Positions 1-8,440 are shown, counted from the first letter of the stretch. The stretch: DNA of 64,000 bases from Tianweitania sediminis (GCF_017813335.1 NZ_JAGIYY010000001.1:1166001-1230000); one strand, 5' to 3'. Notes: generated by a model from the sequence alone, not told the origin. Numbers and translations are program-made.

Positions 1-1013
1 AAGGTGTGGCCGTCCATGCCGCTTGCCGAAACGTCCAGCAATGCGAACATGCCGGCTTCAGGAGGCAGAACCTTCAAACCAGCCACGCCGTGCAGTTTCT
101 CGACGATCAAGCCCGCACGCGCCTTGTAGTGTTGGCGCATCAGCCCTGACGTCGGCAGGTCATGGGTCAAGGCATAGGCCGTCATATCGGCAATGAAGGG
201 CTGGTTGCCGAACAGCATGGACTCTGACAAGGGCAACAAAGCCCGGGCAAATTCCACGGGCCCTACAGCCCAGCCGCTGCGGAAGCCGGGCGCTGCATGC
301 GACTTCGAAATGGACGACACGACAACCGTACGATCTGCGAGTTCCGGCAGGTCGAAGGGGGAGGCGAAGGGCGCGCCGAAGGTCAGATCCTCGTAGACTT
401 CGTCGCTGACGATCCAAAGGTCGTGCTTGCGGCACACCTCGCCAATGGCCGCGATTTCTTCGCGGGTTAGCACGGCGCCGCTTGGGTTGTGGGGCGTATT
501 CAAAAGCAGCAAGCGGCAGCCGGGAACGATCGCCGCTTCAAGATCTTCCGCCTGAAGGTGAAAGCGTTGGCTGGCGCGCAGCCGCACCGGCACAAGCTCG
601 GCGCCGGGCGAGCGCACAACGGCTTCATACGTCGCGTAATAAGGGTCGGGTGCAAGAACCTTGTCGCCGGCTTCCAGCAGGCCCATCAGCACCGCGAACA
701 AGGAGGTCTGTGTTCCGGGAAAGCACAGGATGTTGTCCTCGGTAATCTGTCGGCCGGTGCGGCGAGTGTATTTCGCCGCGATCGCCGCAAGCACTGCTTT
801 TTCGCCGCGTCCGTTGGAATAGCGGGTGCGGCCTGCACGCATGGCACGATCGCAGGCGTCCAGGAGCGCTGCGTCCGGGGGCAGGTCTGGTTCCCCAATC
901 GTGAGTTCGATGACGGGTTCGCCGCTGGCTGAAAGCTGCCGTGCGAGATGATGGATCTCCCACTTGTTGGAGCCGAGACCGGCCAGCCTGGCGGTGATGG
1001 AAGCAAACTGCAT
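1..1013 (-). CDS. PLP-dependent class I/II aminotransferase, 3' end cut by window edge
   Basis: This is a fold-type I aminotransferase that continues off the left edge. Its reverse-strand translation opens MQFASITARLAGLGSNKW and carries the family landmarks ELTIGEPDLP, YSNGRGEKAV, the NTPHNPSG motif, a SDEVYEDL motif and the PLP-lysine region SSISKSHAAPGFRSGW. The ATG at 1013 was chosen. A GTG at 1025 overlaps the regulator's stop codon as GTGA and would add four residues. The gene follows the TetR-like regulator directly, so the two are probably co-transcribed, and they face away from an amino acid importer with hydrolases. A role in deaminating the imported amino acid is an inference. Confidence 0.85.
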   Translation of the reverse strand, partial: MQFASITARLAGLGSNKWEIHHLARQLSASGEPVIELTIGEPDLPPDAALLDACDRAMRAGRTRYSNGRGEKAVLAAIAAKYTRRTGRQITEDNILCFPGTQTSLFAVLMGLLEAGDKVLAPDPYYATYEAVVRSPGAELVPVRLRASQRFHLQAEDLEAAIVPGCRLLLLNTPHNPSGAVLTREEIAAIGEVCRKHDLWIVSDEVYEDLTFGAPFASPFDLPELADRTVVVSSISKSHAAPGFRSGWAVGPVEFARALLPLSESMLFGNQPFIADMTAYALTHDLPTSGLMRQHYKARAGLIVEKLHGVAGLKVLPPEAGMFALLDVSASGMDGHT

Positions 1014-1021
1014 GATGGGTG

Positions 1022-1651
1022 TCACAAACAGGGGGTGGGGAGCTTGATTGCCAGCAAGGCTTCAACGGAGCGCAGGCCAAGCTCGATCTGCTTGCGCTCG
1101 TCCATGTCTTCGGAAAGGCAGCCTTCCAGCCAAAGACCGTCGATCACCGCGTGAACCGCGATGGCAAGATCTTCGATCTCCTGGTCGGTAGGTTGGCGGC
1201 CTTCACTCCGCAAAACTTCTTCAAGCAGAGGCTCGGTGGCGCGCCGGAAGTCGACGTAGCTGACCTGGTGTTCGCGCGCAATCAGCGGATCGACGCGTAC
1301 CCGACTGATAAAGGTCGCCCAGATGGAGAGCATCCGTGGGTTGGCCACCGGACCTGTCAAACAAGCGATCACAAAGCGCGCGAGGCGTTCGTGCGCCGGA
1401 AGGTCCGGCAGTCTCAGGGCTCCCAAAGCCGGTTGCAGCATTCGCTCGATCGTCAATCGATAGGCGGCGAGGATCAGGTTTTCCTTTGTGGCGAAGTGGT
1501 GCCGGATCAGCCCATTGCTGACGCCTGCGCGTGCTGCCACGGCCCTTACCGTCGTGGCGGTGATTCCGAGATCTGCGATGCAATCGAGCGTTGCTTCCAC
1601 CATGGCATCGCGACGCTGCCCGTCCGGTGGCCGTTTCGAAGAAGCCAGCAT
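1022..1651 (-). CDS. TetR-family (BetI-like) transcriptional regulator
   Basis: This is a one-domain repressor of about 209 aa. Residues near 12-58 form the TetR helix-turn-helix (ITATTVRAVAARAGVSNG, then a LIRHHFATKENL helix). The remainder resembles the BetI-type ligand-binding domain. The ATG at 1651 was preferred because a strong AAGGGGG ribosome site lies just upstream; a GTG at 1666 would place that site inside the gene. Its position opposite the ABC operon and before the aminotransferase suggests it controls both. The ligand is unknown. Confidence 0.85.
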   Translation of the reverse strand: MLASSKRPPDGQRRDAMVEATLDCIADLGITATTVRAVAARAGVSNGLIRHHFATKENLILAAYRLTIERMLQPALGALRLPDLPAHERLARFVIACLTGPVANPRMLSIWATFISRVRVDPLIAREHQVSYVDFRRATEPLLEEVLRSEGRQPTDQEIEDLAIAVHAVIDGLWLEGCLSEDMDERKQIELGLRSVEALLAIKLPTPCL

Positions 1652-1697
1652 CGCCACCCCCTTCACCCTTCAACGGCGTGTGATTTGTTCCATCATG

Positions 1698-1728
1698 CAC
1701 TTGAACCCAGGCTATGCAAGTGTACAGT
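1698..1728 (+). promoter_or_regulatory. Candidate promoter with overlapping TetR operator-like dyad
   Basis: In the divergent intergenic region, TTGAAC (1701-1706), a 16-base spacer and TACAGT (1723-1728) resemble a sigma-70 promoter reading toward the ABC operon. An inverted repeat, CACTTG (1698-1703) and CAAGTG (1717-1722), fills the spacer, where a repressor would block RNA polymerase. Assignment to the neighbouring TetR-like protein is inference. Confidence 0.35.
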
Positions 1729-1847
1729 TTGATCAGGAACGAGGCAAAAGGTGTCGCTGCTGATTGACGCGCCACTGTCTATGGGAAAACATTGTCAGAT
1801 GCGCCAAAGGCCGGAAGAGCCGCCGTGCAGCTGAAGGGAACATTCGA

Positions 1848-2621
1848 ATGGGCCAACACGAGCAGGCGGTCTCGATCCAGAACCTCCACAAGCGCTTCGG
1901 TGACCTCGAAGTGCTGAAAGGCGTGTCCCTCGAAGCGCGCGAGGGCGACGTGATCGCCGTGATCGGGGGAAGTGGTTCGGGCAAGTCGACGCTTTTGCGC
2001 TGCATCAACATGCTGGAACTGCCCACGGCTGGAACCATAGCCGTCCATGGCGAAGTGATCGCCATGAAGAGCGACGGGCGCGGCGGGCAGCAACCGGCGG
2101 ACCGCAAGCAGGTCCAGCGCCTGCGGGCGCGGCTCGGCATGGTGTTCCAGAACTTCAACCTGTGGCAGCACATGACCGTGCTGCAAAACGTGATCGAAGC
2201 GCCGATCCAGGTTCTGGGCGTGCCGCGCGACCAGGCGGTTGAAACGGGCGAGGCGCTCTTGCGCCGGGTCGGGCTGTTCGACAAGCGCGACACGTATCCC
2301 GCCTTCATGTCGGGAGGCCAGCAGCAGCGTGCAGCCATCGCACGGGCTCTGGCGATCGACCCGCTGGTGATGCTGTTTGACGAGCCGACCTCGGCGCTCG
2401 ACCCGGAACTCGTGGGCGAGGTGTTGGCGATCATCAGCGGACTTGCCGCTGAACGGCGCACCATGATCCTCGTCACGCACGAAATGAAATTCGCCCGCAA
2501 CGTCGCCAGCCACGTCATTTATCTTCATGGTGGCGAGATCGAGGAGGAAGGGCCGCCCGAAGCGATCTTCGAGGCACCGCAATCCGGACGATTGAAGCAG
2601 TTCATCAGTTCGGTTCACTGA
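1848..2621 (+). CDS. Polar amino acid ABC transporter, ATP-binding protein
   Basis: This is a 257-aa ATPase of the HisP/GlnQ/ArtP type. Walker A GGSGSGKST is at residues 40-48, the Q-loop at VFQNFNLW, the signature SGGQQQR at 155-161, Walker B LVMLFDEP at 173-180 and the H-loop His at 211. The ATG at 1848 follows an AAGGGAA ribosome site; upstream in-frame starts add a sequence that does not resemble the family. It heads an operon with a binding protein, two permeases and two hydrolases. The LWQHMTVLQNV segment is typical of basic and polar amino acid importers. Confidence 0.93.
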   Translation: MGQHEQAVSIQNLHKRFGDLEVLKGVSLEAREGDVIAVIGGSGSGKSTLLRCINMLELPTAGTIAVHGEVIAMKSDGRGGQQPADRKQVQRLRARLGMVFQNFNLWQHMTVLQNVIEAPIQVLGVPRDQAVETGEALLRRVGLFDKRDTYPAFMSGGQQQRAAIARALAIDPLVMLFDEPTSALDPELVGEVLAIISGLAAERRTMILVTHEMKFARNVASHVIYLHGGEIEEEGPPEAIFEAPQSGRLKQFISSVH

Positions 2622-2648
2622 ACGGCAATAAGAGAAAAGGGAACAAGC

Positions 2649-3431
2649 GTGAAAAAGCATCTCTTGGGAACGATCTGCCTCAGCGTCGTGCTGGGGCTTG
2701 CGGCGACGGCCGCGCAAGCAGAGCAAGTCAAGCTCGGCATCGCTGCGGAGCCTTATCCGCCCTTCACGTCTCCGGATGCTTCGGGCAATTGGCAGGGTTG
2801 GGAAATCGATTTCGCGAAAGCGGTGTGCGAGGAGGCGGAACTCGACTGCGTGGTCACCCCCGTTGCGTGGGACGGCATCATTCCGGCCCTCACCAGCAAC
2901 AAGATCGACATGATCGTCGGCTCCATGTCGATCACGCCGGAACGGCAGCAAACGATTGATTTTTCCGACAAATACTACAACACGCCGACCATCGTGATTG
3001 GGGCAAAGGATCTTGAATTCGAGGCCACACCGGAAGGCCTGTCCGACAAGACGCTCGGCGTGCAGGTTGCCACCATCCACCAGGTCTATGCCAACAAGCA
3101 TTTCGCTCCTGCTGGCGCGACGATCCGCGAATACCAAACACAGGATGAGGCCAACAACGACCTCGCTGCTGGACGTCTTGATGCTGTGCAGGCGGATTCC
3201 ATCGCACTCAAGGCTTTCCTCAAGACGGAGGCCGGGCAAGCTTGCTGCGAGGAAAAGGGCGTCGTGGCCGCTGATGTCGAGGTTCTGGGGCCAGGCGTCG
3301 GCATCGGGCTGCGCAAGGGCGACACGGAGCTGAAGGAAAAGCTCAACGCGGCCATCAAGGAAGTGCGTGCCAACGGCACCTATGCGGAAATCTCCAAGAA
3401 GTATTTCGACTTCGATCCTTGGGGCAATTGA
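2649..3431 (+). CDS. Amino acid ABC transporter, periplasmic binding protein (SBP_bac_3)
   Basis: This 260-aa type II binding protein starts at a GTG preceded by AAAGGGA. A signal peptide of about 24 residues ends AAQA-EQ. The mature part has the lysine-arginine-ornithine/histidine-binding pattern: AAEPYPPFTSPDASGNWQGW, then DFAKAVCEE, then DMIVGSMSITPERQQTIDFS, and a C-terminal lobe ending AEISKKYFDFD. Two adjacent cysteines (QACCEEKG) sit in the second lobe. As the specificity component it probably binds arginine-like or other basic or polar amino acids. The link to methylated arginine comes from downstream genes, not from this protein. Confidence 0.92.
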   Translation: MKKHLLGTICLSVVLGLAATAAQAEQVKLGIAAEPYPPFTSPDASGNWQGWEIDFAKAVCEEAELDCVVTPVAWDGIIPALTSNKIDMIVGSMSITPERQQTIDFSDKYYNTPTIVIGAKDLEFEATPEGLSDKTLGVQVATIHQVYANKHFAPAGATIREYQTQDEANNDLAAGRLDAVQADSIALKAFLKTEAGQACCEEKGVVAADVEVLGPGVGIGLRKGDTELKEKLNAAIKEVRANGTYAEISKKYFDFDPWGN

Positions 3432-3503
3432 TCGGCTTCCAGCGGCGCCGCCCCTCCGGCTGCGCCGCTGGTTCCATGAACCCGCAGAACCGGACCGCAC
3501 CGC

Positions 3504-4214
3504 ATGATTGACTGGAGCCTGCTTGCGCTCGACCCGCCCGGCTGGGGCGGCGTGCTGCTTCAGGGCCTGTTCGCGACCTTGCAGATTGCCATCGGTGGCT
3601 ATCTGCTTGGCGCTGTGATCGGCATCTTTGGCGCGCTCGGCAAGCTCTACGGCGGGCCCGTGACGCGGGACCTGATGGAGGTCTACACCACCATCGTTCG
3701 TGCCGTTCCCGAACTGATCCTGATCCTGATCCTCTATTACGCGGGAACGGATCTCTTGAACCAGCTCCTCGGGCTGGTGGGCTGGGGCCCGGTCGACATC
3801 AGCGGGCTTGCGGCGGGCATCTTCGTGATCGGCGTTGTACAGGGCGCTTATTCTACCGAAGTGATCCGCGGCGCCATCAAGGCCATTCCTCCGGGGCAGC
3901 TGGAAGCAGCCCGCGCCTTCGGATTTTCGCCTGCCACTGTTTTGCGGCGGATCACCATTCCCGCTATGCTGCCTTACGCGATTCCCGGCCTCGCCAATCT
4001 TTGGCTGATCGCCACAAAAGACACGGCGCTGCTTGCGGTTGTGGGGTTCAGCGAATTGACGCTCGTGACTCGGCAAGCGGCGGGAACCACGAAAAGCTAC
4101 ATGCTCTTCTTTCTTGCTGCCGGCGCGCTTTACCTCGCGGTGACGCTGATCTCCAACGCCGTGATCGGCATGGTTGAGCGCCGTTCCCGCCGTGGCTTTG
4201 CGAGGCCGGGATGA
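3504..4214 (+). CDS. Amino acid ABC transporter permease (HisQ/ArtQ-like)
   Basis: This 236-aa inner membrane permease has about five hydrophobic segments. The N-terminal GLFATLQIAIGGYLLGAVIG segment and the EAARAFGFSPATVLRRI EAA loop place it in the HisQ/HisM family. It starts at ATG 3504, 72 bases after the binding protein, and its last codons overlap the second permease as ATGA. The two permeases would form the membrane heterodimer served by the ATPase at 1848-2621. Confidence 0.92.
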   Translation: MIDWSLLALDPPGWGGVLLQGLFATLQIAIGGYLLGAVIGIFGALGKLYGGPVTRDLMEVYTTIVRAVPELILILILYYAGTDLLNQLLGLVGWGPVDISGLAAGIFVIGVVQGAYSTEVIRGAIKAIPPGQLEAARAFGFSPATVLRRITIPAMLPYAIPGLANLWLIATKDTALLAVVGFSELTLVTRQAAGTTKSYMLFFLAAGALYLAVTLISNAVIGMVERRSRRGFARPG

Positions 4215-5023
4215 GCGCTGTCGCAAGCGCCACGGCTGCGCCGGATCAGGCTCCAACACGGCGGCTGCAAACGCACCGCGTTATTCTGGTGCTTGTTGCC
4301 CTTGCCTTGATCGGCATGGCGATCGCGTTCGGGCGCTGGGACTGGCTGCCGCGCTATGGACCGCGCCTTTGGTCGGGGCTCCTGATGACGTTGGCGATGC
4401 TGGCGGGCTCGGCTTGCCTTGGCTTTCTCCTGGCCGTGCCGTTGGGCCTCGTTCAGGTCACGGGTCCAGTGTGGCTGAAGGTTCCCGCCCAGGCTTTCTG
4501 CACCGTCATCCGCGGGACACCACTGCTGCTGCAGCTTTGGCTGTTATATTACGGACTCGGCTCCCTGTTCCCTTCCATTCCGGAGATCCGCACCTCCTTC
4601 CTTTGGCCCTATCTGCGCGAAGCCTGGCCTTACGGCCTAGCGGCGCTGACGATCTCCTTTGCCGCTTATGAGGGCGAGGTGATGCGGGGCGCCTTTGCTG
4701 GTGTGCCGGCCGGCGAACTGCAGGCCGCTCGGGCCTTCGGCATGTCACGAGGCCAAACCCTGCGACGAATCTGGCTGCCGCGCGCACTGCACCGCGCCCT
4801 GCCGACCCTCAGCGGGGAAACGGTGCTGCAACTGAAGTCCACCCCGCTGGTGGCCACCATCACCGTGGTCGACCTTTACGGCGTGATCTCGCGCGTGCGG
4901 CAGGAAACATACCTCGTTTACGAGCCGCTCTTGCTGCTCGCCGCGATCTACATGATCCTGACTGCGATCCTGGTTCTGGTCTTCCGCTTCTTTGAAAACC
5001 GCATTCCGACGCGGGGGCACTAA
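4211..5023 (+). CDS. Amino acid ABC transporter permease (HisM/ArtM-like)
   Basis: This 270-aa permease starts inside the stop codon of the previous gene (ATGA). An N-terminal tail of about 35 residues precedes the first membrane segment. The EAA loop reads GELQAARAFGMSRGQTLRRI, and the C-terminal half has LKSTPLVATITVVDLYG, typical of HisM-type subunits. It pairs with the upstream permease. The next gene begins one base after its stop, so the hydrolase is almost certainly in the same transcript. Confidence 0.92.
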   Translation: MSAVASATAAPDQAPTRRLQTHRVILVLVALALIGMAIAFGRWDWLPRYGPRLWSGLLMTLAMLAGSACLGFLLAVPLGLVQVTGPVWLKVPAQAFCTVIRGTPLLLQLWLLYYGLGSLFPSIPEIRTSFLWPYLREAWPYGLAALTISFAAYEGEVMRGAFAGVPAGELQAARAFGMSRGQTLRRIWLPRALHRALPTLSGETVLQLKSTPLVATITVVDLYGVISRVRQETYLVYEPLLLLAAIYMILTAILVLVFRFFENRIPTRGH

Positions 5024-5024
5024 C

Positions 5025-6194
5025 GTGGCTGATATGTCTCTTCTGACCAACACGCTGGACGAACTGGTTGCGCTCCGCCGCGACTTGCACACGCACCCCG
5101 AACTCGGGCTGGAAGAGGTACGAACGTCCGACCTCGTGGCGCGGGAACTCACCCGCATGGGCTACCACGTCGAACGAGGACTTGCGAAAACCGGCCTTGT
5201 TGCGACGCTGAGCAACGGCTTGAGCCGGAAGGCGGTCGGCATTCGCGCGGACATGGACGCTTTGCCGATCGCCGAAGAAACCGGGTTGCCTTATGCCAGC
5301 AAGATGCCCGGCCTCATGCATGCCTGCGGCCACGATGGCCACACGGCAATGCTGCTCGGCGCAGCCAAGGCCATTGCAGAAAGGCGGAACTTTGACGGAA
5401 CCGTTCACCTGATCTTCCAGCCCGCCGAAGAGAATTTCGGAGGCGCCGAGATCATGGTGAACGAGGGCCTTTTCAAGCGCTTCCCTTGCGATGCGGTGTT
5501 CGCCCTTCACAACGATCCCATGGGGCCGCTCGGGCAGTTTTCGTTCCGCGAAGGCCCGATCATGGCTGCCGTGGACGAGGCGCTGATCAAGGTCGTGGGA
5601 TCCGGCGGCCATGGGTCCGAGCCAGAGCATACGGCCGACCCGATCGTAGCAGGCGCTTCGATTGTCATGGCGCTGCAAAGCATCGTGTCGCGCAACATCG
5701 CCGCGCTGGATCCGGCTGTGGTGACAGTCGCGGCCTTTCACGGCGGATCGGCAAGCAACATCATCCCCTCGAGCGCGGACATCGTGGTGGGGATCCGATC
5801 CTTTGAGCCGGGCGTTCGCGATGAAGTGGAGCGCCGCATCAAGCTCGTGTCGACCAATCAGGCCGAAAGCTTCGGCTTGACCGCAGAGGTTGATTATCGC
5901 CGCTCCTATGACGCCACGATCAACCACAAGGCGGAAACCGAGTACGCGCGCTCTCTGGCCCTGCGCTTTGCCGGACCGGACAAGGTGGTGGACATGCAGC
6001 GGCCGCTGATGGGAAGCGAAGATTTTGCTTACATGCTGCGCGAATGCCCAGGCACCTACTTCTTCCTTGGCGGCAAGCGCGGCAAGGACGATTATCCGCT
6101 GCATCACGCGCGCTACGACTTCAACGACGATCTCCTGCCGATCGGCGCTGCATTCTGGACCGAGTTGGTCGAGGACTACCTGCGCCCGGCCTGA
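5025..6194 (+). CDS. M20-family amidohydrolase (N-acyl amino acid deacylase type)
   Basis: This 389-aa metallo-amidohydrolase belongs to the M20D hippurate/N-acyl-amino-acid hydrolase group. Metal-site motifs are visible: GLMHACGHDGHTAMLLG, then FQPAEENFGGA, a GSGGHGSEPE dimerisation-side motif and MGSEDFAYML near the C-terminus. GTG 5025 was chosen because GGGGG lies 7 bases upstream, in the end of the permease gene; ATG 5034 is the alternative. No signal peptide is seen, so it acts in the cytoplasm on something the importer brings in. The usual reaction is release of an amino acid from an N-acyl conjugate; the true substrate is unknown. Confidence 0.9.
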   Translation: MADMSLLTNTLDELVALRRDLHTHPELGLEEVRTSDLVARELTRMGYHVERGLAKTGLVATLSNGLSRKAVGIRADMDALPIAEETGLPYASKMPGLMHACGHDGHTAMLLGAAKAIAERRNFDGTVHLIFQPAEENFGGAEIMVNEGLFKRFPCDAVFALHNDPMGPLGQFSFREGPIMAAVDEALIKVVGSGGHGSEPEHTADPIVAGASIVMALQSIVSRNIAALDPAVVTVAAFHGGSASNIIPSSADIVVGIRSFEPGVRDEVERRIKLVSTNQAESFGLTAEVDYRRSYDATINHKAETEYARSLALRFAGPDKVVDMQRPLMGSEDFAYMLRECPGTYFFLGGKRGKDDYPLHHARYDFNDDLLPIGAAFWTELVEDYLRPA

Positions 6195-6235
6195 CCGAGG
6201 CCCGGCAATCACGACAAAGAAGAAAGAACGCGACC

Positions 6236-7033
6236 ATGTCCGATTTCCCCGTTTACGCCTTCGATGCGGCGATCGTCCGCGAGCCAGCTCCATCCGTGGT
6301 GAACGGCTTGCGTGCCGAAGATCGCGGTGATCCCAGCTTCGATGGCATTTTGGCCGAGCATGCGGCTTACGTTCAGGCGCTACGCGATGCCGGCGTCGAG
6401 GTGACGGTGCTGCCTGCGCTCGCAGATTATCCCGATGCGATCTTCATTGAGGATCCGGCACTGGTGTTCACCGAAGGCGCTGTTCTGCTCCGCCCCGGTG
6501 CGGCGTCCCGGCTGGGCGAGGCGGGCGAAATCCTGCCGACGCTGCGCGATCAATTTGGGCAGGTCTTCGATTTGCCGCAACCCGGCTTCGCGGAAGGCGG
6601 AGACGTTCTGACCACGCGCGATGCGGTGCTGATCGGCATGTCCGCACGGACCGACCGTGCCGGTGCAGAAGGGCTGGTGCAAACCTTGGCCGTACTCGGC
6701 CGCAGGGCAAGGATCGTGGAAACGCCAAAGGGCGTGCTGCACTTCAAGACCGATTGCTCCCTGCTGGACGAGGAAAGCATCCTGATGACGCATCGTCTGG
6801 AAGGAACGGGCATGTTTCCGGGTCACCGCGCCGTTGTGGTTCCCGCCGGTGAAGAAGCGGCGGCAAACGCTTTGCGCGTCAACGATGTGGTGTTTGTCGG
6901 ATCAGACTATCCGCGCACCATCGAGATGCTGGACAATCTGGGCTACAAGGTCGTGCCCTTGAAAACCACCGAGATCGGCAAGATCGATGCTGGTCTATCC
7001 TGCATGTCGTTGCGCTGGAAGAAGCCTTCCTGA
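6236..7033 (+). CDS. Dimethylarginine dimethylaminohydrolase (DDAH)-like amidinotransferase-fold enzyme
   Basis: This 265-aa enzyme belongs to the guanidino-modifying superfamily. The pattern fits DDAH (methylarginine to citrulline plus methylamine): DAIFIEDPALVF, LLRPGAASR, FAEGGDVL with Glu120, GVLHFKTDCSLL with His169, and GLSCMSLRW with Cys256 close to the C-terminus. The His-to-Cys spacing of 87 residues matches that recalled for Pseudomonas DDAH. The ATG at 6236 lies about 40 bases after the amidohydrolase stop. It is the last gene of the importer operon. Arginine deiminases are much longer, so DDAH is preferred, but other guanidino substrates are possible. Confidence 0.85.
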   Translation: MSDFPVYAFDAAIVREPAPSVVNGLRAEDRGDPSFDGILAEHAAYVQALRDAGVEVTVLPALADYPDAIFIEDPALVFTEGAVLLRPGAASRLGEAGEILPTLRDQFGQVFDLPQPGFAEGGDVLTTRDAVLIGMSARTDRAGAEGLVQTLAVLGRRARIVETPKGVLHFKTDCSLLDEESILMTHRLEGTGMFPGHRAVVVPAGEEAAANALRVNDVVFVGSDYPRTIEMLDNLGYKVVPLKTTEIGKIDAGLSCMSLRWKKPS

Positions 7034-7055
7034 CAGGAACAAGATACTCGGCCCC

Positions 7056-7382
7056 TCAGCGCGCCTTGCGTGTCGGCGCGTTGAAGTCCGGAGGCTTGTT
7101 GGCGATCCAGTCCAGGAAGCGCGCAATCGCGGGATCGCTTTTCAGCGCTGAGCCCGTTCCCGCCTGTTTTGCCAGCTCGAGATTGGAAAAGAGCGCATGG
7201 ATCGTGCGATGGCAGATCGGATGGACAGGGACGGTGAGGCGGCCGCCTCGGCTCTTCGGCAGGGGATGATGCCATTCCACGCGTTCACCGAGCGGCCTTT
7301 CGCAAAGCCAGCAGGTTTGGGGCTCGGCCGGCGGCTTTTCATCCCCGCTCGCCGCATCCCGATTTCGGCGTTTTCGTGCCAT
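7056..7382 (-). CDS. Small HNH-motif protein
   Basis: This 108-aa protein carries an HNH nuclease-like core: zinc ligands C24 and C27 (TCWLC), EWHHPLPKSRGG with the catalytic-type histidines at 38-39, and HPICHRTIH supplying Cys57, His58 and His62. The N-terminus is basic and disordered. Stand-alone HNH proteins of this size are common in Hyphomicrobiales and most have no known role. Nothing around it points to a restriction system or mobile element. It converges with the DDAH-like gene. Confidence 0.75.
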   Translation of the reverse strand: MARKRRNRDAASGDEKPPAEPQTCWLCERPLGERVEWHHPLPKSRGGRLTVPVHPICHRTIHALFSNLELAKQAGTGSALKSDPAIARFLDWIANKPPDFNAPTRKAR

Positions 7383-7417
7383 CAGCCTGTTGCGGCCGCA
7401 ACGGCTTTCCTTTGCTT

Positions 7418-7729
7418 TCAGGCGGCGTAGCCGTTCACCGCTTGTCGCAGAGCCGTTGAAGCCACCATCGGCTCGACCTCATCATCGTCCCACAGGATGC
7501 CGCGGGCGGAAGCAAAAGCGATCAGCGCCTTCCGTGCGAGGGCGACGGACGCGCCGCTTTTTCGCGCAGCGCTGCAAGCCTGGAGTGCGGCTTCCCGGAG
7601 CGGGCCTCGAGACCCCGCGGAACACTCCGAAAGAAACTCATGCATCTCGTCCAGCGTGGCAATCTCGCGCTTGAAGCCCAATCCAACACTTACGGCGACG
7701 GGTTTGTCGAACGCTTCGTTTGTCATCAT
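7418..7729 (-). CDS. DUF982 family protein
   Basis: This 103-aa protein has the DUF982 pattern of rhizobial small proteins: FDKPVAVSVGLGFKREIATLDEMHEFL, a central RGPLREAALQAC helix and ARKALIAFASARGIL. No signal peptide or membrane segment is present. Two consecutive ATG codons (7729 and 7726) could start it. DUF982 genes tend to be numerous in rhizobial genomes and their function is not established. Confidence 0.8.
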   Translation of the reverse strand: MMTNEAFDKPVAVSVGLGFKREIATLDEMHEFLSECSAGSRGPLREAALQACSAARKSGASVALARKALIAFASARGILWDDDEVEPMVASTALRQAVNGYAA

Positions 7730-7981
7730 GGTCTTGGCCTCCGATCACATCCACCCCCGGGGGCAAAGATATGCCGCGCATGCCGGTCAATCTTTGGGGG
7801 TACAGAACAGCAAGAAAACGCGCGAAGCAACTTGATTGTTCCTTTGCCGTCTCAAAGCTGCGGAGGCCAGGTGCGTCGATCAGAGAGCTCCCCGACATTT
7901 TCCAGAGTAAAAGCGATCTTTCGGTTCCACCGGAGTTCCGCACCCGCTAACCAGCAACGCAAGCAAGCGAGAGAGGCAAGC

Positions 7982-8440
7982 ATGACAACCATACAGGCGC
8001 CGGAAAGCTATCCCTTTCACAAGACGGAAGGCCTGCGCTACTCGGACACCGACCGACAAGGCCACGTCAACAATGCGGTTTTTGCCACCCTGCTGGAGAG
8101 CGGGCGCGTCGGAATCATCTACGAAAACGGGTTGTCTATTGCGGCGAAGGGCTGCGCCTTTGTGATCGCGCGCGTCGAGATCGATTTCCGCGCCGAACTC
8201 ACCTGGCCCGGTACGGTAGACGTCGCAACCGCCGTGACCCGTATCGGTCGATCGTCTGTTGAACTGAGCCAGGCGCTGTTTCAGAACAACCGATGCGCCG
8301 CCTTGAGCCGATCCGTAGTCGTCCAGATGAACGAAGCAACCCGACGATCCCATGAGCTGGAGGAACCGGCACGCAGATCGCTCGGACAGTGGATGATCCA
8401 GGCAAATCTCACCGAAGGTGGAGCGGCTGTGCCCGCCTAG
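7982..8440 (+). CDS. Acyl-CoA thioesterase, 4HBT hot-dog fold
   Basis: This 152-aa protein has the 4-hydroxybenzoyl-CoA thioesterase signature GLRYSDTDRQGHVNNAVFATLLESGR, with the catalytic-type Asp in the YSDTDRQGHVNN motif, then FVIARVEIDFRAEL and a CAALSRSVVVQMNEATRRS strand. ATG 7982 follows a GAGAGG ribosome site. It probably hydrolyses a small or branched acyl-CoA; the substrate is unknown. Its stop codon lies inside a CTAG tetranucleotide shared with the stop of the convergent gene. The 252 bases upstream (7730-7981) hold no recognisable gene. Confidence 0.88.
   Translation: MTTIQAPESYPFHKTEGLRYSDTDRQGHVNNAVFATLLESGRVGIIYENGLSIAAKGCAFVIARVEIDFRAELTWPGTVDVATAVTRIGRSSVELSQALFQNNRCAALSRSVVVQMNEATRRSHELEEPARRSLGQWMIQANLTEGGAAVPA

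Noticed and set aside
1779-4259. Very long open frame on the minus strand opposite the importer genes
   Set aside because: It mirrors the codons of the ABC genes on the plus strand, its translation is rich in Arg/His/Asp with no family-like motif, and the plus-strand genes are clearly real.
7056-7382. Restriction or homing endonuclease system
   Set aside because: The HNH protein is alone, with no methyltransferase, intron or mobile element nearby.
7820-7842. EcfG promoter for the DUF982 gene at 7729
   Set aside because: GGAAC and GTT on the minus strand are 18 bases apart and about 100 bases from the gene.
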